Assembly (NCBI GenBank): GCA_031552185.1
Contig: JAVBMU010000024.1
Span: 1-64,000 of the forward strand
Length of the DNA: 64,000 bases
Source: JAVBMU01 sp031552185
Lineage (GTDB): Bacteria > Actinomycetota > Actinomycetes > Actinomycetales > Cellulomonadaceae
Reading direction: 5' to 3'
Shown piece by piece: positions 25,939-35,439 of the stretch; the first letter of the stretch is position 1; each line of letters begins with the position of its first letter. Made by a program: the position numbers and the translations under genes. The notes below the pieces were generated by a model, which did not search any database, had not been told where the DNA came from, and worked only from the letters and a program-made list of their open reading frames with translations.

Positions 25939-27191
25939 CAGGCCACCTCCCCCCCGGTGCGGGCCGTTCGGATCAGCGTGATGAACCGGTCGAAGAGGTG
26001 CGCCGCGTCGTGCGGGCCGGCTGCGGCCTCGGGGTGGTACTGGACCGAGAAGGCGGGCAGGTCCAGGCAGGCCAGCCCCTCCACGACGTCGTCGTTCAGC
26101 CCGAGGTGGGACACGACGACGCGGCCGTACCGGCCGCCGTCGTGCGGGGCGACGGTCTCCCCCTCGCGAGGGGCGTCGACGGCGAATCCGTGGTTGTGGG
26201 CGGTCACCTCGACCCGACCCGTGGTCCGGTCGAGCACCGGCTGGTTGATGCCGCGGTGGCCGTAGCCCAGCTTGTACGTGCCGAAGCCGAGCGCCCGGCC
26301 GAGGATCTGGTTGCCGTAGCAGATGCCGAAGAACGGAATCCGGCGGTCCAGGACAGCTCGGAGCAACTCCACCTCGTGGCCGGCGGCCCCCGGATCCCCC
26401 GGTCCGTTCGAGAAGAAGACCCCGTCCGGCTCGAGGGCCAGGATCTCGTCGATTCCGATGTCGGCCGGGACCACGTGCACGCGGACCCCGCGCTCGGCGA
26501 GCAGCCGGGGCGTGGCAGCCTTGATGCCGAGGTCGACGGCGACGACGGTCGCCACCGGCGGTCGGCCGACGTGCTCGCCGGCGGGCTCGACGACGTAGAC
26601 CTGCGGCGTGCTGACCTGGGCGGCCAGCGCCGCGCCGGTCATCTGAGGGGCCGAGCGCACCCGCGCGATCAGCCGCTCCACCGGCATCGGCAGGGGCCCG
26701 TCCTCGAGTGCGGCGCCGGAGAAGATGCCCGCCCGCATGGCCCCCTGCTCACGCAACCGGCGGGTCAGCGCCCGGGTGTCCACCCCGCTGATCCCGACGA
26801 CGTCGTCCGCCGCCAGCGCCTCGTCCAGCGTGCCCTCGGCCCGCCAGGACGAGGCCCGCCGGGCCGGGTCGCGGACCACAAAGCCGGCCACGTGGATCCG
26901 GCCCGACTCCTCGTCCGTGCCGTTCACGCCGGTGTTTCCGATGTGGGGCGCCGTCATCACGACGATCTGTCGGTGGTAGGACGGGTCGGTCAGCGTCTCC
27001 TGGTAGCCGGTCATTCCGGTGGCGAAGACGATCTCGCCGAGGGTCGCGCCGACGGCGCCGTACGAGCGACCCGGGTAGGTGCTGCCGTCCTCCAGGACGA
27101 GCAGCGCCGGGCGGCTCGGCCGGGTTGGCGCGGGCCGGGAGGGCGCGAACGGGGTCGGCTGGGCGGGCGCGCTCGGGGTCGGGGCGGTCAT
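25938..27191 (-). CDS. carA: Carbamoyl-phosphate synthase small subunit
   Basis: 417 residues. The glutaminase subunit has the class I amidotransferase nucleophile C291 in FFGICYGNQ and the catalytic His/Glu in VQYHPEA. A Pro/Ala-rich extension of about 28 residues precedes the canonical start PALLVLEDGS, so a later start is conceivable, but the ATG overlapping the upstream stop (ATGA) supports the annotated one. Coupled to carB. Confidence 0.96.
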   Translation of the reverse strand: MTAPTPSAPAQPTPFAPSRPAPTRPSRPALLVLEDGSTYPGRSYGAVGATLGEIVFATGMTGYQETLTDPSYHRQIVVMTAPHIGNTGVNGTDEESGRIHVAGFVVRDPARRASSWRAEGTLDEALAADDVVGISGVDTRALTRRLREQGAMRAGIFSGAALEDGPLPMPVERLIARVRSAPQMTGAALAAQVSTPQVYVVEPAGEHVGRPPVATVVAVDLGIKAATPRLLAERGVRVHVVPADIGIDEILALEPDGVFFSNGPGDPGAAGHEVELLRAVLDRRIPFFGICYGNQILGRALGFGTYKLGYGHRGINQPVLDRTTGRVEVTAHNHGFAVDAPREGETVAPHDGGRYGRVVVSHLGLNDDVVEGLACLDLPAFSVQYHPEAAAGPHDAAHLFDRFITLIRTARTGGEVA

Positions 27192-27892
27192 CCGTCGGTC
27201 CTCTGCTGGGTCGGCCGCTCGGTGGGCTGCTCGGTGGGCTGCTCGGTGGGCTGCTCAGTGGGCTGCCGGCCGAGCTGCTCCGTCGGCCCTCTATCGTGGT
27301 CCCCGCCGGGGCCGACGGCGAGTCGACCGATCGCCGCGAGCAGTTCCGTGCCGTCCGCCGCGCGCCGCGGCAGCAGTCCCGTGTCCAGCCGAGCCGAGGC
27401 CACCGAATCCGCCGGCACGTCCCAGGTGACGACCACGATCGGGGCATTGTGCCGGCCGAACGCCTTGCCGCCGATGCCGCGGTCGAACCCGACCGCCGCG
27501 ATGGTGGCTGCCGGGATAAACAGGTCCGCCGCGCCGGTTCGCTCGATCGCGACGCCGGCGTCCGGTCCGGCCGGGCGCACGGTCACCCGGGCGGCCGCCC
27601 GGTCCCCGAGGCCATGGACGGGCACGCGGGCGAGCCAGTCGCCCGCCCGCGTGCTCGCGACGTAGGTCGCCTCGATCGGGCCGAGGTCGGCCGGGGCGAG
27701 GTCGGCCGGGGCGGGGTCGGCCGGGGCGCTCGCCGCCGAATCTGTCCGCAGGCCCGCCGGGATCGGCGGCGGGACGGGCACCGTCCCCGCCGCGCGGCGC
27801 TCGGCTCGTCGGCGGCCGCCGACGATGACGACCATCAACGCGAGGCCGATGACAACGAAAATGCCGATCGCGACGGGCATGGGCAGGTTCAT
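27188..27892 (-). CDS. Single-pass membrane protein with PH-like domain
   Basis: 234 residues. There is one N-terminal membrane helix (about 6-25), an Ala/Pro linker, a PH-like beta domain (about 70-190, including VHGLGDRAAARVTV and APIVVVTWDVP), then a tail with PTEQ repeated four to five times. Genes of this kind lie between pyrC and carA in many actinobacteria and have no assigned function. The ATG at 27892 places the helix at the start. It overlaps carA by ATGA. The repeat-rich tail is strain-specific-looking. Confidence 0.8.
   Translation of the reverse strand: MNLPMPVAIGIFVVIGLALMVVIVGGRRRAERRAAGTVPVPPPIPAGLRTDSAASAPADPAPADLAPADLGPIEATYVASTRAGDWLARVPVHGLGDRAAARVTVRPAGPDAGVAIERTGAADLFIPAATIAAVGFDRGIGGKAFGRHNAPIVVVTWDVPADSVASARLDTGLLPRRAADGTELLAAIGRLAVGPGGDHDRGPTEQLGRQPTEQPTEQPTEQPTERPTQQRTDG
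27210..27268 (-). repeat. 12-bp tandem repeat encoding PTEQ
   Basis: ggtgggctgctc recurs about four times with minor variants, encoding the PTEQPTEQ tail of the PH-like membrane protein. Confidence 0.8.
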
Positions 27893-27971
27893 GCGACAGG
27901 TGCCTCCAAACGGCGGGTACGCGGTACTGCAGCGGCCATCAGGTGGTGCCGGAGCGGCACGGCCGGCGAGC

Positions 27972-29300
27972 TCAGCCGGCGGCGCGGGCGCCGTCGAGCA
28001 CCAGGGCGCCGTCGAGCACGGTGGCCCGTCCCCGCAGGAACGTCGCCACCACCCGGCCGGGCACCTCACGGTCCTGGAACGGGGTGTTGGCCGCCGCCGT
28101 GGCCTGCGCGGCGCCGTCGACCACCCGACGGGCGGCCGGGTCCACGAGCACGACGTTCGCCGGCTCGCCGATCTCCAGCGGCCGGCCCTGAGCCACCGGG
28201 CCGGAATCGATCCGGCCGATCCGCGCCGGGGCGGCGGACATGACCCGCGCGACGTCGGCCCAGGTCATCCGGCCGGAGTCGACCATCGTGGCCTGCACCA
28301 CGGAGAGCGCCGTCTCCAGGCCGGTCATGCCGAACGCGGCGGTGGCCCACTCGCAGTCCTTGTCCTCACGGGTGTGCGGGGCGTGGTCGGTCGCCACGAT
28401 GTCGATCGTCCCGTCGGCGAGGCCGGCTCGCAGCGCCTCGACGTCGGCGGCCGTGCGCAGCGGCGGGTTGACCTTGTACCGCGAGTCGTAGCCGACGGCC
28501 TCGGCGTCGGTCAGGGCGAGGTGATGCGGGGTGACCTCGGCCGTCACCTGCACTCCCCGAGCCTTGGCGGCGCGGACGATGGCGACGGACCCCGCCGTCG
28601 AGACGTGGCACACGTGCAGCCGCGACCCGACGTGCTCGGCGAGCAGCGTGTCGCGGGCAATGACCGCCTCCTCGGCCACGGCCGGCCAGCCGGCCAGGCC
28701 GATCTCCGCCGAGACCACGCCCTCGTTCATCTGCGCGTTCTCGGTCAGCCGCGGCTCCTGGGCGTGCTGGGCGATCACGCCGTCGAAGGCCTTCACGTAC
28801 TCCAGCGCGCGGCGCATCAGGATCGGGTCGTCCACGCAGTGCCCGTCGTCGGAGAAGACGCGCACCGCGGCCGCTGAGTCCGCCATCGAACTCAGCTCGG
28901 CCAGCCGCTCCCCCCGCAGGCCGACCGAGACCGCGCCGATCGGGTGCACGTCCACCCAGCCGGCGGCGCGGCCCAGCCGCCAGACCTGCTCGACCACCCC
29001 GGCCGTGTCCGCGACCGGCGTCGTGTTCGCCATCGCGTGCACCGAGGTGAAGCCGCCGAGCGCGGCCGCACGGGTGCCGGACTCGACCGTCTCGGCGTCC
29101 TCGCGGCCGGGCTCACGCAGGTGGGTGTGCAGGTCGACCAGCCCGGGCAGGGCGACCAGGTCCGTCGCGTCGATGACCTCGGCGTCGGGCCGCTGGGCCG
29201 TGCCCGCGGGCTCGATGGCCGCGATCGTGCCGTCCGCGAGAACCAGGTCGACGGCGTCACCGCCGAGCGGCCGGGCGCCGCGCAGAATGTACGTGGTCAT
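27972..29300 (-). CDS. pyrC: Dihydroorotase
   Basis: 442 residues, class I dihydroorotase of the amidohydrolase fold. The zinc ligands are in DLHTHLREPG, the substrate-binding Asn in HAMANTTP, and further metal and catalytic residues in HVCHVST and ATDHAPHTREDK. It closes carbamoyl aspartate to dihydroorotate. The ATG overlaps the pyrB stop. Confidence 0.97.
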   Translation of the reverse strand: MTTYILRGARPLGGDAVDLVLADGTIAAIEPAGTAQRPDAEVIDATDLVALPGLVDLHTHLREPGREDAETVESGTRAAALGGFTSVHAMANTTPVADTAGVVEQVWRLGRAAGWVDVHPIGAVSVGLRGERLAELSSMADSAAAVRVFSDDGHCVDDPILMRRALEYVKAFDGVIAQHAQEPRLTENAQMNEGVVSAEIGLAGWPAVAEEAVIARDTLLAEHVGSRLHVCHVSTAGSVAIVRAAKARGVQVTAEVTPHHLALTDAEAVGYDSRYKVNPPLRTAADVEALRAGLADGTIDIVATDHAPHTREDKDCEWATAAFGMTGLETALSVVQATMVDSGRMTWADVARVMSAAPARIGRIDSGPVAQGRPLEIGEPANVVLVDPAARRVVDGAAQATAAANTPFQDREVPGRVVATFLRGRATVLDGALVLDGARAAG

Positions 29301-30340
29301 GCGATCACCGCCTTGACGTCGGGCCGGGGCTGGGCGTCGTCGCGTTCGCCCGCGAGGAGTAGGTACAGCGCGGCCATCCGGATGGCCACCCCGTTGGCGA
29401 CCTGCTCGACGATCACGGAGCGGGCCGAGTCCGCCGCCTCGGCGGAGATCTCCAGGCCGCGGTTCATCGGCCCGGGGTGCATCACGATCGCGTGCTCCGC
29501 CAGCAGGCTCAGCCGGCGCGCGTCGAGCCCGTACTTGCGGGTGTACTCCAGCGGCGTCGGGAAGAAGGCGCCGCCGCCCGAACCGGCCCCGCTCATCCGC
29601 TCGCGCTGGACGCGCAGCATCATCACGGCGTCGGGCTGCCAGTCGGCCAACGTCTCGTCCAGGCTGTACGAGACCCGGCCGGGCCAGGACTCGACGCCGA
29701 CCGGCAGCAGCGTCGGCGGGGCCACCAGGGTCACCTCGGCGCCGAGCGTGTGCAGCAGGTGGACGTTCGAGCGCGCGACCCGCGAGTGCAGGACGTCGCC
29801 GACGATCGCGATCCGGCGGCCGTCCAGGCCGGCGCCCAGCGCCGCGACGTCGTCGGGGTCGGCCGCGCCCGGCGATTCTACGGCGAAGCCGCTCAGGTGC
29901 CGGCGCAAGGTGTAGGCGTCGAGCAGCGCCTGGGTCGGGTGCTGGTGCGTCCCGTCCCCCGCGTTCAGCACGGCGGCGTCGACCCAGCCGGCGTGGGCCA
30001 GCAGGTGCGGCGCCCCCGAGGCGGAGTGTCGGATCACGACGGCGTCGGCGCCCATCGCGGCCAGGGTGAGCGCGGTGTCCTTCAGGGATTCGCCCTTGGA
30101 GACGCTCGATCCCTTCGCGGAGAAGTTGATCACGTCCGCGGAGAGCCGCTTGGCCGCCGTCTCGAACGAGATCCGGGTCCGGGTGGAGTCCTCGAAGAAC
30201 AGGTTCACCACAGTGCGCCCGCGCAGCGTCGGGAGCTTCTTGATTTCGCGGGACTGGGTGGCCGCCATCTGCGCGGCGGTGTCGAGAATGCGGATCGCGT
30301 CCTCGCGGGGCAGGTCCTGGGTCGAGAGCAGGTGCTTCAT
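29297..30340 (-). CDS. pyrB: Aspartate carbamoyltransferase catalytic chain
   Basis: 347 residues. It condenses carbamoyl phosphate with aspartate. The carbamoyl-phosphate loop FFEDSTRTR, the lysine region KGSSVSKGES and GDGTHQHPTQAL are intact. It is coupled by ATGA junctions to pyrR upstream and pyrC downstream. No pyrI regulatory chain is nearby, as is normal for this type. Confidence 0.97.
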   Translation of the reverse strand: MKHLLSTQDLPREDAIRILDTAAQMAATQSREIKKLPTLRGRTVVNLFFEDSTRTRISFETAAKRLSADVINFSAKGSSVSKGESLKDTALTLAAMGADAVVIRHSASGAPHLLAHAGWVDAAVLNAGDGTHQHPTQALLDAYTLRRHLSGFAVESPGAADPDDVAALGAGLDGRRIAIVGDVLHSRVARSNVHLLHTLGAEVTLVAPPTLLPVGVESWPGRVSYSLDETLADWQPDAVMMLRVQRERMSGAGSGGGAFFPTPLEYTRKYGLDARRLSLLAEHAIVMHPGPMNRGLEISAEAADSARSVIVEQVANGVAIRMAALYLLLAGERDDAQPRPDVKAVIA

Positions 30341-30969
30341 CGGGCGCCCCCCTCGGTCCGGGCGGACTGCTGGATCACGACGGCGTCGCCGCCGGCCTCG
30401 GGGTCGGTCTCCGCGAGCCGCACCCGCACCCGCTCGGACTGGGCGGTCGGCAGGTTCTTGCCGACGTAGTCCGGCCGGATCGGCAGTTCGCGGTGGCCGC
30501 GGTCGACCAGCGCGGCGAGTTGGACCGCGCGCGGCCGGCCGAGGTCATTGATCGCGTCCAGCGCGGCGCGGATGGTCCGGCCGGAGTACAGCACGTCATC
30601 GACCAGGATGACGACGGCGCCGTCGATCCCCCGGGTCGGCACCCGGGTGGCACCGATCGCCCGCGGCGGCTGGCTGCGCAGGTCGTCCCGGTACATCGTG
30701 ACGTCGAGTTCGCCGACCGACGCCGCGGCGTCGAAGCCCGGGTCGATCTCCGCGAGCCGCTGGGCGAGCCGGGCCGCCAGCGGGACCCCGCGGGTTGGGA
30801 TGCCCAGCAGCACCACGTCCGCGGCGCCGCGGTTGCGCTCGACGATCTCGTGCGCGATCCGGGTCAGGGCGCGGGCAATGTCATCGCCCGTCAGAACCGT
30901 GTTTTTGGTGGGGTGCTCCGGCGTCGCGCCGCCGGCTGCGTTCGTGGGTACGGCAGGGCCAGATGACAT
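30337..30969 (-). CDS. pyrR: PyrR bifunctional regulator / uracil phosphoribosyltransferase
   Basis: 210 residues. It binds pyr leader RNA when UMP is high. The PRPP-binding motif is VILVDDVLYSGRT (about 120-132), and the Arg-rich RNA-binding surface region DDLRSQPPRAIG is present. It is the first gene of the pyr operon, directly behind a PyrR-binding leader, so it probably autoregulates the operon at translation. Confidence 0.95.
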   Translation of the reverse strand: MSSGPAVPTNAAGGATPEHPTKNTVLTGDDIARALTRIAHEIVERNRGAADVVLLGIPTRGVPLAARLAQRLAEIDPGFDAAASVGELDVTMYRDDLRSQPPRAIGATRVPTRGIDGAVVILVDDVLYSGRTIRAALDAINDLGRPRAVQLAALVDRGHRELPIRPDYVGKNLPTAQSERVRVRLAETDPEAGGDAVVIQQSARTEGGAR

Positions 30970-30974
30970 CTGGC

Positions 30975-31014
30975 GACCTCCTTCTCCGCCTCGCGGGACG
31001 GTCCTTAAAGGATG
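30975..31014 (-). promoter_or_regulatory. PyrR-responsive leader of the pyr operon
   Basis: The leader RNA contains GUCCCGCGAGGC (30988-30999), matching the PyrR-binding loop pattern GUCCnGnGAGGC. UCCUU at 31008-31012 can pair with AAGGA inside the Shine-Dalgarno AAGGAGG (30977-30983), enclosing that loop. PyrR binding would stabilise a hairpin that hides the ribosome-binding site, the translational mechanism described for mycobacterial pyrR. Pairing was judged by eye. Confidence 0.75.
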
Positions 31015-31026
31015 TCTGACGGGGTC

Positions 31027-31032
31027 AGCCTA
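31027..31032 (-). promoter_or_regulatory. Predicted -10 of the pyr operon
   Basis: TAGGCT lies just upstream of the PyrR leader, giving a leader of about 50 nt. No strong -35 is visible. Confidence 0.4.
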
Positions 31033-31062
31033 CCGGACGCCCGAACCGCCCCGGGCGCACCC

Positions 31063-33081
31063 TCACGGCCGCCGGCGGGCCGCGGCGACCAACGCCCGCA
31101 ATCCCAGCAGGACGCCGATCAGCAGCGCCCCGGACCCGACGGCCTGGGTAAGCCGGACGTTCGGAGTCAACCTGATGCCCGTATCGGCGGCCAGCAACAC
31201 CACCCCGGCCACGATCGCGGCCACCGCCAGAAGGGTCACGATCGCGCGGGACACGAGTTCCTCGATGAAGGACCGATCCCCGGGATCGGCCAGCAGCCGC
31301 ACGTTCAGGCTGATCCGGCCCTGTTCGAGATCCCGGACCAGCCGGTCCACCCGGCGCGGCAGCCGGGCGAGCAGCGGCGTCAACTCCACCAATTCCGCCA
31401 CCGCGGCGTCCTTCAGTGCGGCCGGTTCGAGCGCGCGGCGCAGAATCGGGCGCGCCTCGCGCTGGGCGCCGGCGACGAGGTCGAACGTCGGGTCGAGCAA
31501 TCCGAGCGTGCCGTCGAGCGCTGCGATCGCGCGAAACGCGGCGGCGAGCTGGGCCGGCACCGCGAATTCGTGTCGCCGGAGCAAGCCGAGTACCGACCCC
31601 AACACCGCGGCGCCCCCCGCCGCTCCGGTGCCCGCCCCGAACCGGGCGACGATCTCGGCCACCGAACGGTTGAACTCCGCCTCCTCGAACCGCACCGGCC
31701 GATCGACCAGTTCCAGCAGCGCGTCGCCGACGACGGCGGCGTCCTGGCGTTGGAGCCCGTGCAGCAGCACCCCGAGCCATTGGCGCGACCCCGCGTCGAG
31801 CCGACCGACCGACCCGAAGTCGAGCAATGCCAACGTGTTCGAATCCACCAGCAGCACGTTCCCCGGATGCAGGTCCGCGTGGAAGGTGCCGGTCAGCAGG
31901 ATCTGGGTCAGGCACTCATGCAGGAGCGCCGCGGCCAGCTCGGCCCGGTCCGTCACGCTCAGGGTGGCGATCCGGTCCGCGGCGCCACCGAGGGCCGGCC
32001 CCCGCACGCGTTCCATCACCAGCACCGTGGCGGAACTCAACTCGTCGATCACGGCCGGGATCTTGACCTGCGCCGTACCACCCACGGCCACGTCCAGTCG
32101 GAGCGGGCCGAGGTCGAGCCGCCGGTGCTGAGCCGCCGCCTGGCCGGCCGCAACCACGCGCTGGTTCTGCGCCTCGACGCGATAGTCCAGTTCCTCGTGC
32201 AGCGAGGCCGCGAATCCCTCGGCGAGGTGGGCAATGCGGATCTCGCGCCCCCAGTTGGTGGCGCGCTGCGCCCAGCGGGCCATCCGAAGCAGGATCTGCA
32301 TGTCCACCCGCACCTGTTCGGCGGCGCCCGGGCGCTGCACCTTGACCACGACGTCGCGCCCATCGTGCAGCCGCGCGGCATACACCTGAGCGACCGATGC
32401 GGCCGCGATCGGCTCGGGGTCGAACGTCGCGAAGACGGCGTCGACCGGTCGCCCGAGGCCCGCCTCCACCGCCGGGGCGATCTCCGCCCAGCCCACGACG
32501 TCGACGGCGGTCTGCAGCGTCGACAACTCGCGGACGAATTCCGCCGGCAGCAGATCCGGGCGGGTGGACGCCAACTGCCCGATCTTGACGAACGTCACCC
32601 CGGCATCGACCAGCGCGCCGCGCAGCGCGACGGCGACTTCTGCCGTCGCCGAGTGCCGGCGGGCGCGCAGCCCGCCCAGCCCGTGGCGAATAAAGATGCC
32701 GGCGATCTGCGCATACCGTCGTGAATGTCGACGGTTGGCCCGCCGGCGGCGAAGCCAATCGGCCGGCGTCGGGACGGTCCCGGTCGGCACGACGATCTCG
32801 GCCAGGACCAGGAGCGCGACCCCGCCGACAAAGATCCAACCGAAGGTCAGCGCGACGATGACCAGGCTCGGCGCGGGATCGGCCAGGACCTCGGCCTCGT
32901 CGGTCGGCAACTCCGTGCTGCGCGCGACCCCATTGACGACCGGCGACGTAATACCCAACAGGATCAGGCCGACGACGAGTGATCGGATCCAGCCGATCGG
33001 CGCGGCCAGCATCCGGCGGGCCACCGCAGCCGCGGCCCATGCGGTCGCCAACGTGGTCACTGCGACGAGAATCACCGTCAT
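31063..33081 (-). CDS. ABC1/UbiB-family atypical protein kinase, membrane protein
   Basis: 672 residues. Two or three N-terminal membrane helices (about 3-21, 33-50, 72-97) come first, then the UbiB-like kinase domain. KIGQ is at 166-169, the Ala-rich nucleotide loop is IAAASVAQVY, the lysine is in VVVKVQRP, the catalytic loop is FHADLHPGN and the metal motif is LLDFGS. Two more helices follow near the C-terminus. Family members support quinone or lipid metabolism; the target here is unknown. The ATG at 33081 follows GGAGGG. It sits between the PepSY/two-component cluster and pyrR. Confidence 0.9.
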   Translation of the reverse strand: MTVILVAVTTLATAWAAAAVARRMLAAPIGWIRSLVVGLILLGITSPVVNGVARSTELPTDEAEVLADPAPSLVIVALTFGWIFVGGVALLVLAEIVVPTGTVPTPADWLRRRRANRRHSRRYAQIAGIFIRHGLGGLRARRHSATAEVAVALRGALVDAGVTFVKIGQLASTRPDLLPAEFVRELSTLQTAVDVVGWAEIAPAVEAGLGRPVDAVFATFDPEPIAAASVAQVYAARLHDGRDVVVKVQRPGAAEQVRVDMQILLRMARWAQRATNWGREIRIAHLAEGFAASLHEELDYRVEAQNQRVVAAGQAAAQHRRLDLGPLRLDVAVGGTAQVKIPAVIDELSSATVLVMERVRGPALGGAADRIATLSVTDRAELAAALLHECLTQILLTGTFHADLHPGNVLLVDSNTLALLDFGSVGRLDAGSRQWLGVLLHGLQRQDAAVVGDALLELVDRPVRFEEAEFNRSVAEIVARFGAGTGAAGGAAVLGSVLGLLRRHEFAVPAQLAAAFRAIAALDGTLGLLDPTFDLVAGAQREARPILRRALEPAALKDAAVAELVELTPLLARLPRRVDRLVRDLEQGRISLNVRLLADPGDRSFIEELVSRAIVTLLAVAAIVAGVVLLAADTGIRLTPNVRLTQAVGSGALLIGVLLGLRALVAAARRRP

Positions 33082-33187
33082 GAACCCTCCGCCCTCCTGA
33101 ATCACGTCTTGCCCGACGCTTTGCTCACCCCCTGCCCTCTCCCTGCCGACACCGTACCCGCGCCGGGTCCGTGGCTCGGCCCGACGA

Positions 33188-33226
33188 CGGCCGGCGATCG
33201 GCGCGTGGGTCGCCGATCGCCGGCCG
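33188..33226 (-). terminator. Hairpin terminator after the PepSY gene
   Basis: A perfect 16-bp inverted repeat (cggccggcgatcggcg and its complement) with a 7-base loop lies 33 bp beyond the PepSY stop. It has no T-tract, as often in GC-rich actinobacteria. It would end the RR-HK-PepSY transcript. Confidence 0.75.
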
Positions 33227-33259
33227 AAGAGCCGATTGGTTGTGGTCCGCCGGGCTCGG

Positions 33260-33829
33260 TCAGTCGTGATCGTCGTCGAGCTTCCAGCGTTCCTTGGCCA
33301 GGACCTTGAAGCTCGCGTCGAGGTAGACGTCCACCTCGTAGCGGCCGTTGCGGATCTCGACCTCCCAGGCGTGGGTCGGGTCATCGGAGCGTTCGACCTC
33401 CGTGACGGCGCCGACGCCGCCGACCGCGGCGAGTGCCGCCGCCGCCGCGCGCCCGGCATCGGAGGTCGCGTCGATCTGCGTGCCGCCCGTAGTCGCGGGT
33501 CCCGTCGTCGGGTCCGGTGCGACCGGCGACGTCGGGTCGGCCGGGGCCTGGCTGGTCGGGGCCTGGCTGGTCGGGGCCTGGCTGGTCGGGGCCTTCCCGT
33601 TCGGGGCAGGATTGTCATGGGCCAGGTGGTCACCGGCCAGGTTGTCGACGACGACCGTCCGGTCGTCGTCGCGCGACGCACTCGCAACGGCGGCCGCGCC
33701 GAGGCCGCCGATCACGAGGAGGCCGACCACACCGGCGAGGGCGATCGATCGCCGCGGGCGACGCGTGGTCGGGGCAGGAGGGATCGGGGTCTGCTGGGAA
33801 CCGGGGGTGCCGGTCGGGTTCGTGGTCAT
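33260..33829 (-). CDS. PepSY-domain membrane-anchored protein
   Basis: 189 residues. There is a short cytoplasmic N-terminus, one membrane helix (about 31-50, SIALAGVVGLLVIGGLGAAAV), a low-complexity linker with three exact APTSQ repeats, and a C-terminal PepSY-like domain (about 115-185, WEVEIRNGRYEVDVYLDASFKV). PepSY proteins often sit with two-component systems and modulate proteases or sensing. It follows the histidine kinase by 56 bp in the same direction. A predicted strong hairpin follows. Confidence 0.82.
   Translation of the reverse strand: MTTNPTGTPGSQQTPIPPAPTTRRPRRSIALAGVVGLLVIGGLGAAAVASASRDDDRTVVVDNLAGDHLAHDNPAPNGKAPTSQAPTSQAPTSQAPADPTSPVAPDPTTGPATTGGTQIDATSDAGRAAAAALAAVGGVGAVTEVERSDDPTHAWEVEIRNGRYEVDVYLDASFKVLAKERWKLDDDHD
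33535..33594 (-). repeat. 15-bp tandem repeat encoding APTSQ
   Basis: ggcctggctggtcgg is repeated three times without change, with a related unit on each side, encoding the linker of the PepSY protein. Confidence 0.8.
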
Positions 33830-33885
33830 GTCCCGATCGTGGCGCATTGTCGCTGAAAGGAACCTGGAGCCCGCTGAACGCGTCT

Positions 33886-35439
33886 TCAGCCGGCCGGCAG
33901 GTCGATCTCGACCCGGGCGCCGCCGGCCGCCGCCGCGCCGATTGTGACCTCGCCGCCGTGCGCGCGGGCGATCTCGCGGACGATCGCGAGACCGAGGCCC
34001 GAACCGCCCTCGTCGCGGGCCCGCGCCTCGTCCAGGCGGACGAATCGCTCGAAGACCCGCTCGCGCTCCGCCGCCGCGATCCCGGCGCCGTCGTCCGACA
34101 CGGCCACAACCACCCGGCGACCGCGGCCCGCGGCGGCGCGGGCCGCACCGATGTCGCGGGCCGCATCGGTGTCGCCGGCCGCACCGCCGTCGGCGTGGGG
34201 ATCGAGGCGGAGGTCGACGTCGACTCGGGACCGGGCGTGGCGAGCGGCATTGTCGATCACGTTGCCGAAGAGCCGGGCCAACAACTGCGCGTCGCCGCGG
34301 ACCCGGGCCGCGGGCGCGGCCGCCCCCTTGCGGCCGCCGTGCGTCCCGCCGGCGCTGCCCTCGGCGGGCGCACCACCGGCACCATCGGCGGGCGGGCCCC
34401 CGACGCCGACGCCGTCGAGGCGGACCGTCGGCCCGTCCGGACCGATCCGGGCCGCCGCCACGACCAGCAGGTCCCGCAGGTCGACGACGGCGGCCCGCGC
34501 CTGCCGCGCCGGCGTCCGGTCGGCCTCGTCCCAGCGCGACAGGAACAACAGATCCTCGACCAGCCGCTGCAGCCGCAACGCCTCCGCGTGCGTCTGCTCG
34601 GCCAGTTCCCGCGGATCCACGGCGTCGGGATAGCTGAGTTCGAGTTCGGCGTTCTGCCGGATGACCGCGATCGGGGAGCGCAATTCGTGCGAGGCGTCCG
34701 AGACGAACCGGCGCTGGCGCAGTTCAGCGGATTCGAGCCGGTCCAGCATCGCGTTCATGGTCCGGGCGAGGCGGGCGATCTCGTCCTCGCCGCCCGGGTC
34801 GACAATCCGGCGATGCAGGGTCCGGCTCGACAGGTCCTCGACCTGGCGCCGCATCCGCTCCACCGGCCGCAGCGAGCGGCCGACCAGCACCCAGGTCAGC
34901 GCCGCGACGAGCAGGGTCAGCGCCGGCACGGCGACCCGCACGATCGCACCGAAGGCGGCGGTCGACTCCTGGCGGGGCGCCGCACTGCGGCCGACCACCA
35001 CCGTGCCGCCGGTCAGGTTCAGGGCGCTGCGCACGATCGGCTCGCGGTGGACCAGGTAGCGCGTGCCGTTGCTGGTCAGCCGCACCGTGGTGGCGCCGGG
35101 GTCGAGCGGCCCGGCCCGCTCGAGCAGTGTGCTGGCCGTGACGACGTCGCCGTCCGGGCCGAGGACCTGGACGAACTCCGACTCGTCGCCGGAACCCACC
35201 AGCAGGGCGGGAGTCGCGCCGTCGGCGAGTGCGGCCGTGATCGCGCCGGCCCGGCTCCGGGCGGCGTCGAGGATCGACCGGGTCAATGCCTGGTCGAGAT
35301 GCCGCATCGCCACGAAGGCGCCCGCGCTGAGCACGATCGCCACGGCCAGCCCGGCCGCCAACGCCGCGCCCCACCGCACCGAAGGCAGCCACCGCCGCCC
35401 CGGGTCGCGCCGGGCCGCCTCGGCGGCTCGCTCAGCCAT
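33886..35439 (-). CDS. Sensor histidine kinase with HAMP domain
   Basis: 517 residues. TM1 about 24-46, an extracytoplasmic sensor domain to about 165, TM2 about 166-187, and HAMP about 188-240. The phosphoacceptor is H251 in ASHELRSP. The ATP-binding domain has N box NVIDNAARHA, G1 DDGAGI and G2 GSGLGLAIV. A long Gly/Ala insert (about 345-375) and another between the N and G1 boxes enlarge the catalytic domain. The ATG overlaps the regulator's end by 8 bp. Confidence 0.93.
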   Translation of the reverse strand: MAERAAEAARRDPGRRWLPSVRWGAALAAGLAVAIVLSAGAFVAMRHLDQALTRSILDAARSRAGAITAALADGATPALLVGSGDESEFVQVLGPDGDVVTASTLLERAGPLDPGATTVRLTSNGTRYLVHREPIVRSALNLTGGTVVVGRSAAPRQESTAAFGAIVRVAVPALTLLVAALTWVLVGRSLRPVERMRRQVEDLSSRTLHRRIVDPGGEDEIARLARTMNAMLDRLESAELRQRRFVSDASHELRSPIAVIRQNAELELSYPDAVDPRELAEQTHAEALRLQRLVEDLLFLSRWDEADRTPARQARAAVVDLRDLLVVAAARIGPDGPTVRLDGVGVGGPPADGAGGAPAEGSAGGTHGGRKGAAAPAARVRGDAQLLARLFGNVIDNAARHARSRVDVDLRLDPHADGGAAGDTDAARDIGAARAAAGRGRRVVVAVSDDGAGIAAAERERVFERFVRLDEARARDEGGSGLGLAIVREIARAHGGEVTIGAAAAGGARVEIDLPAG

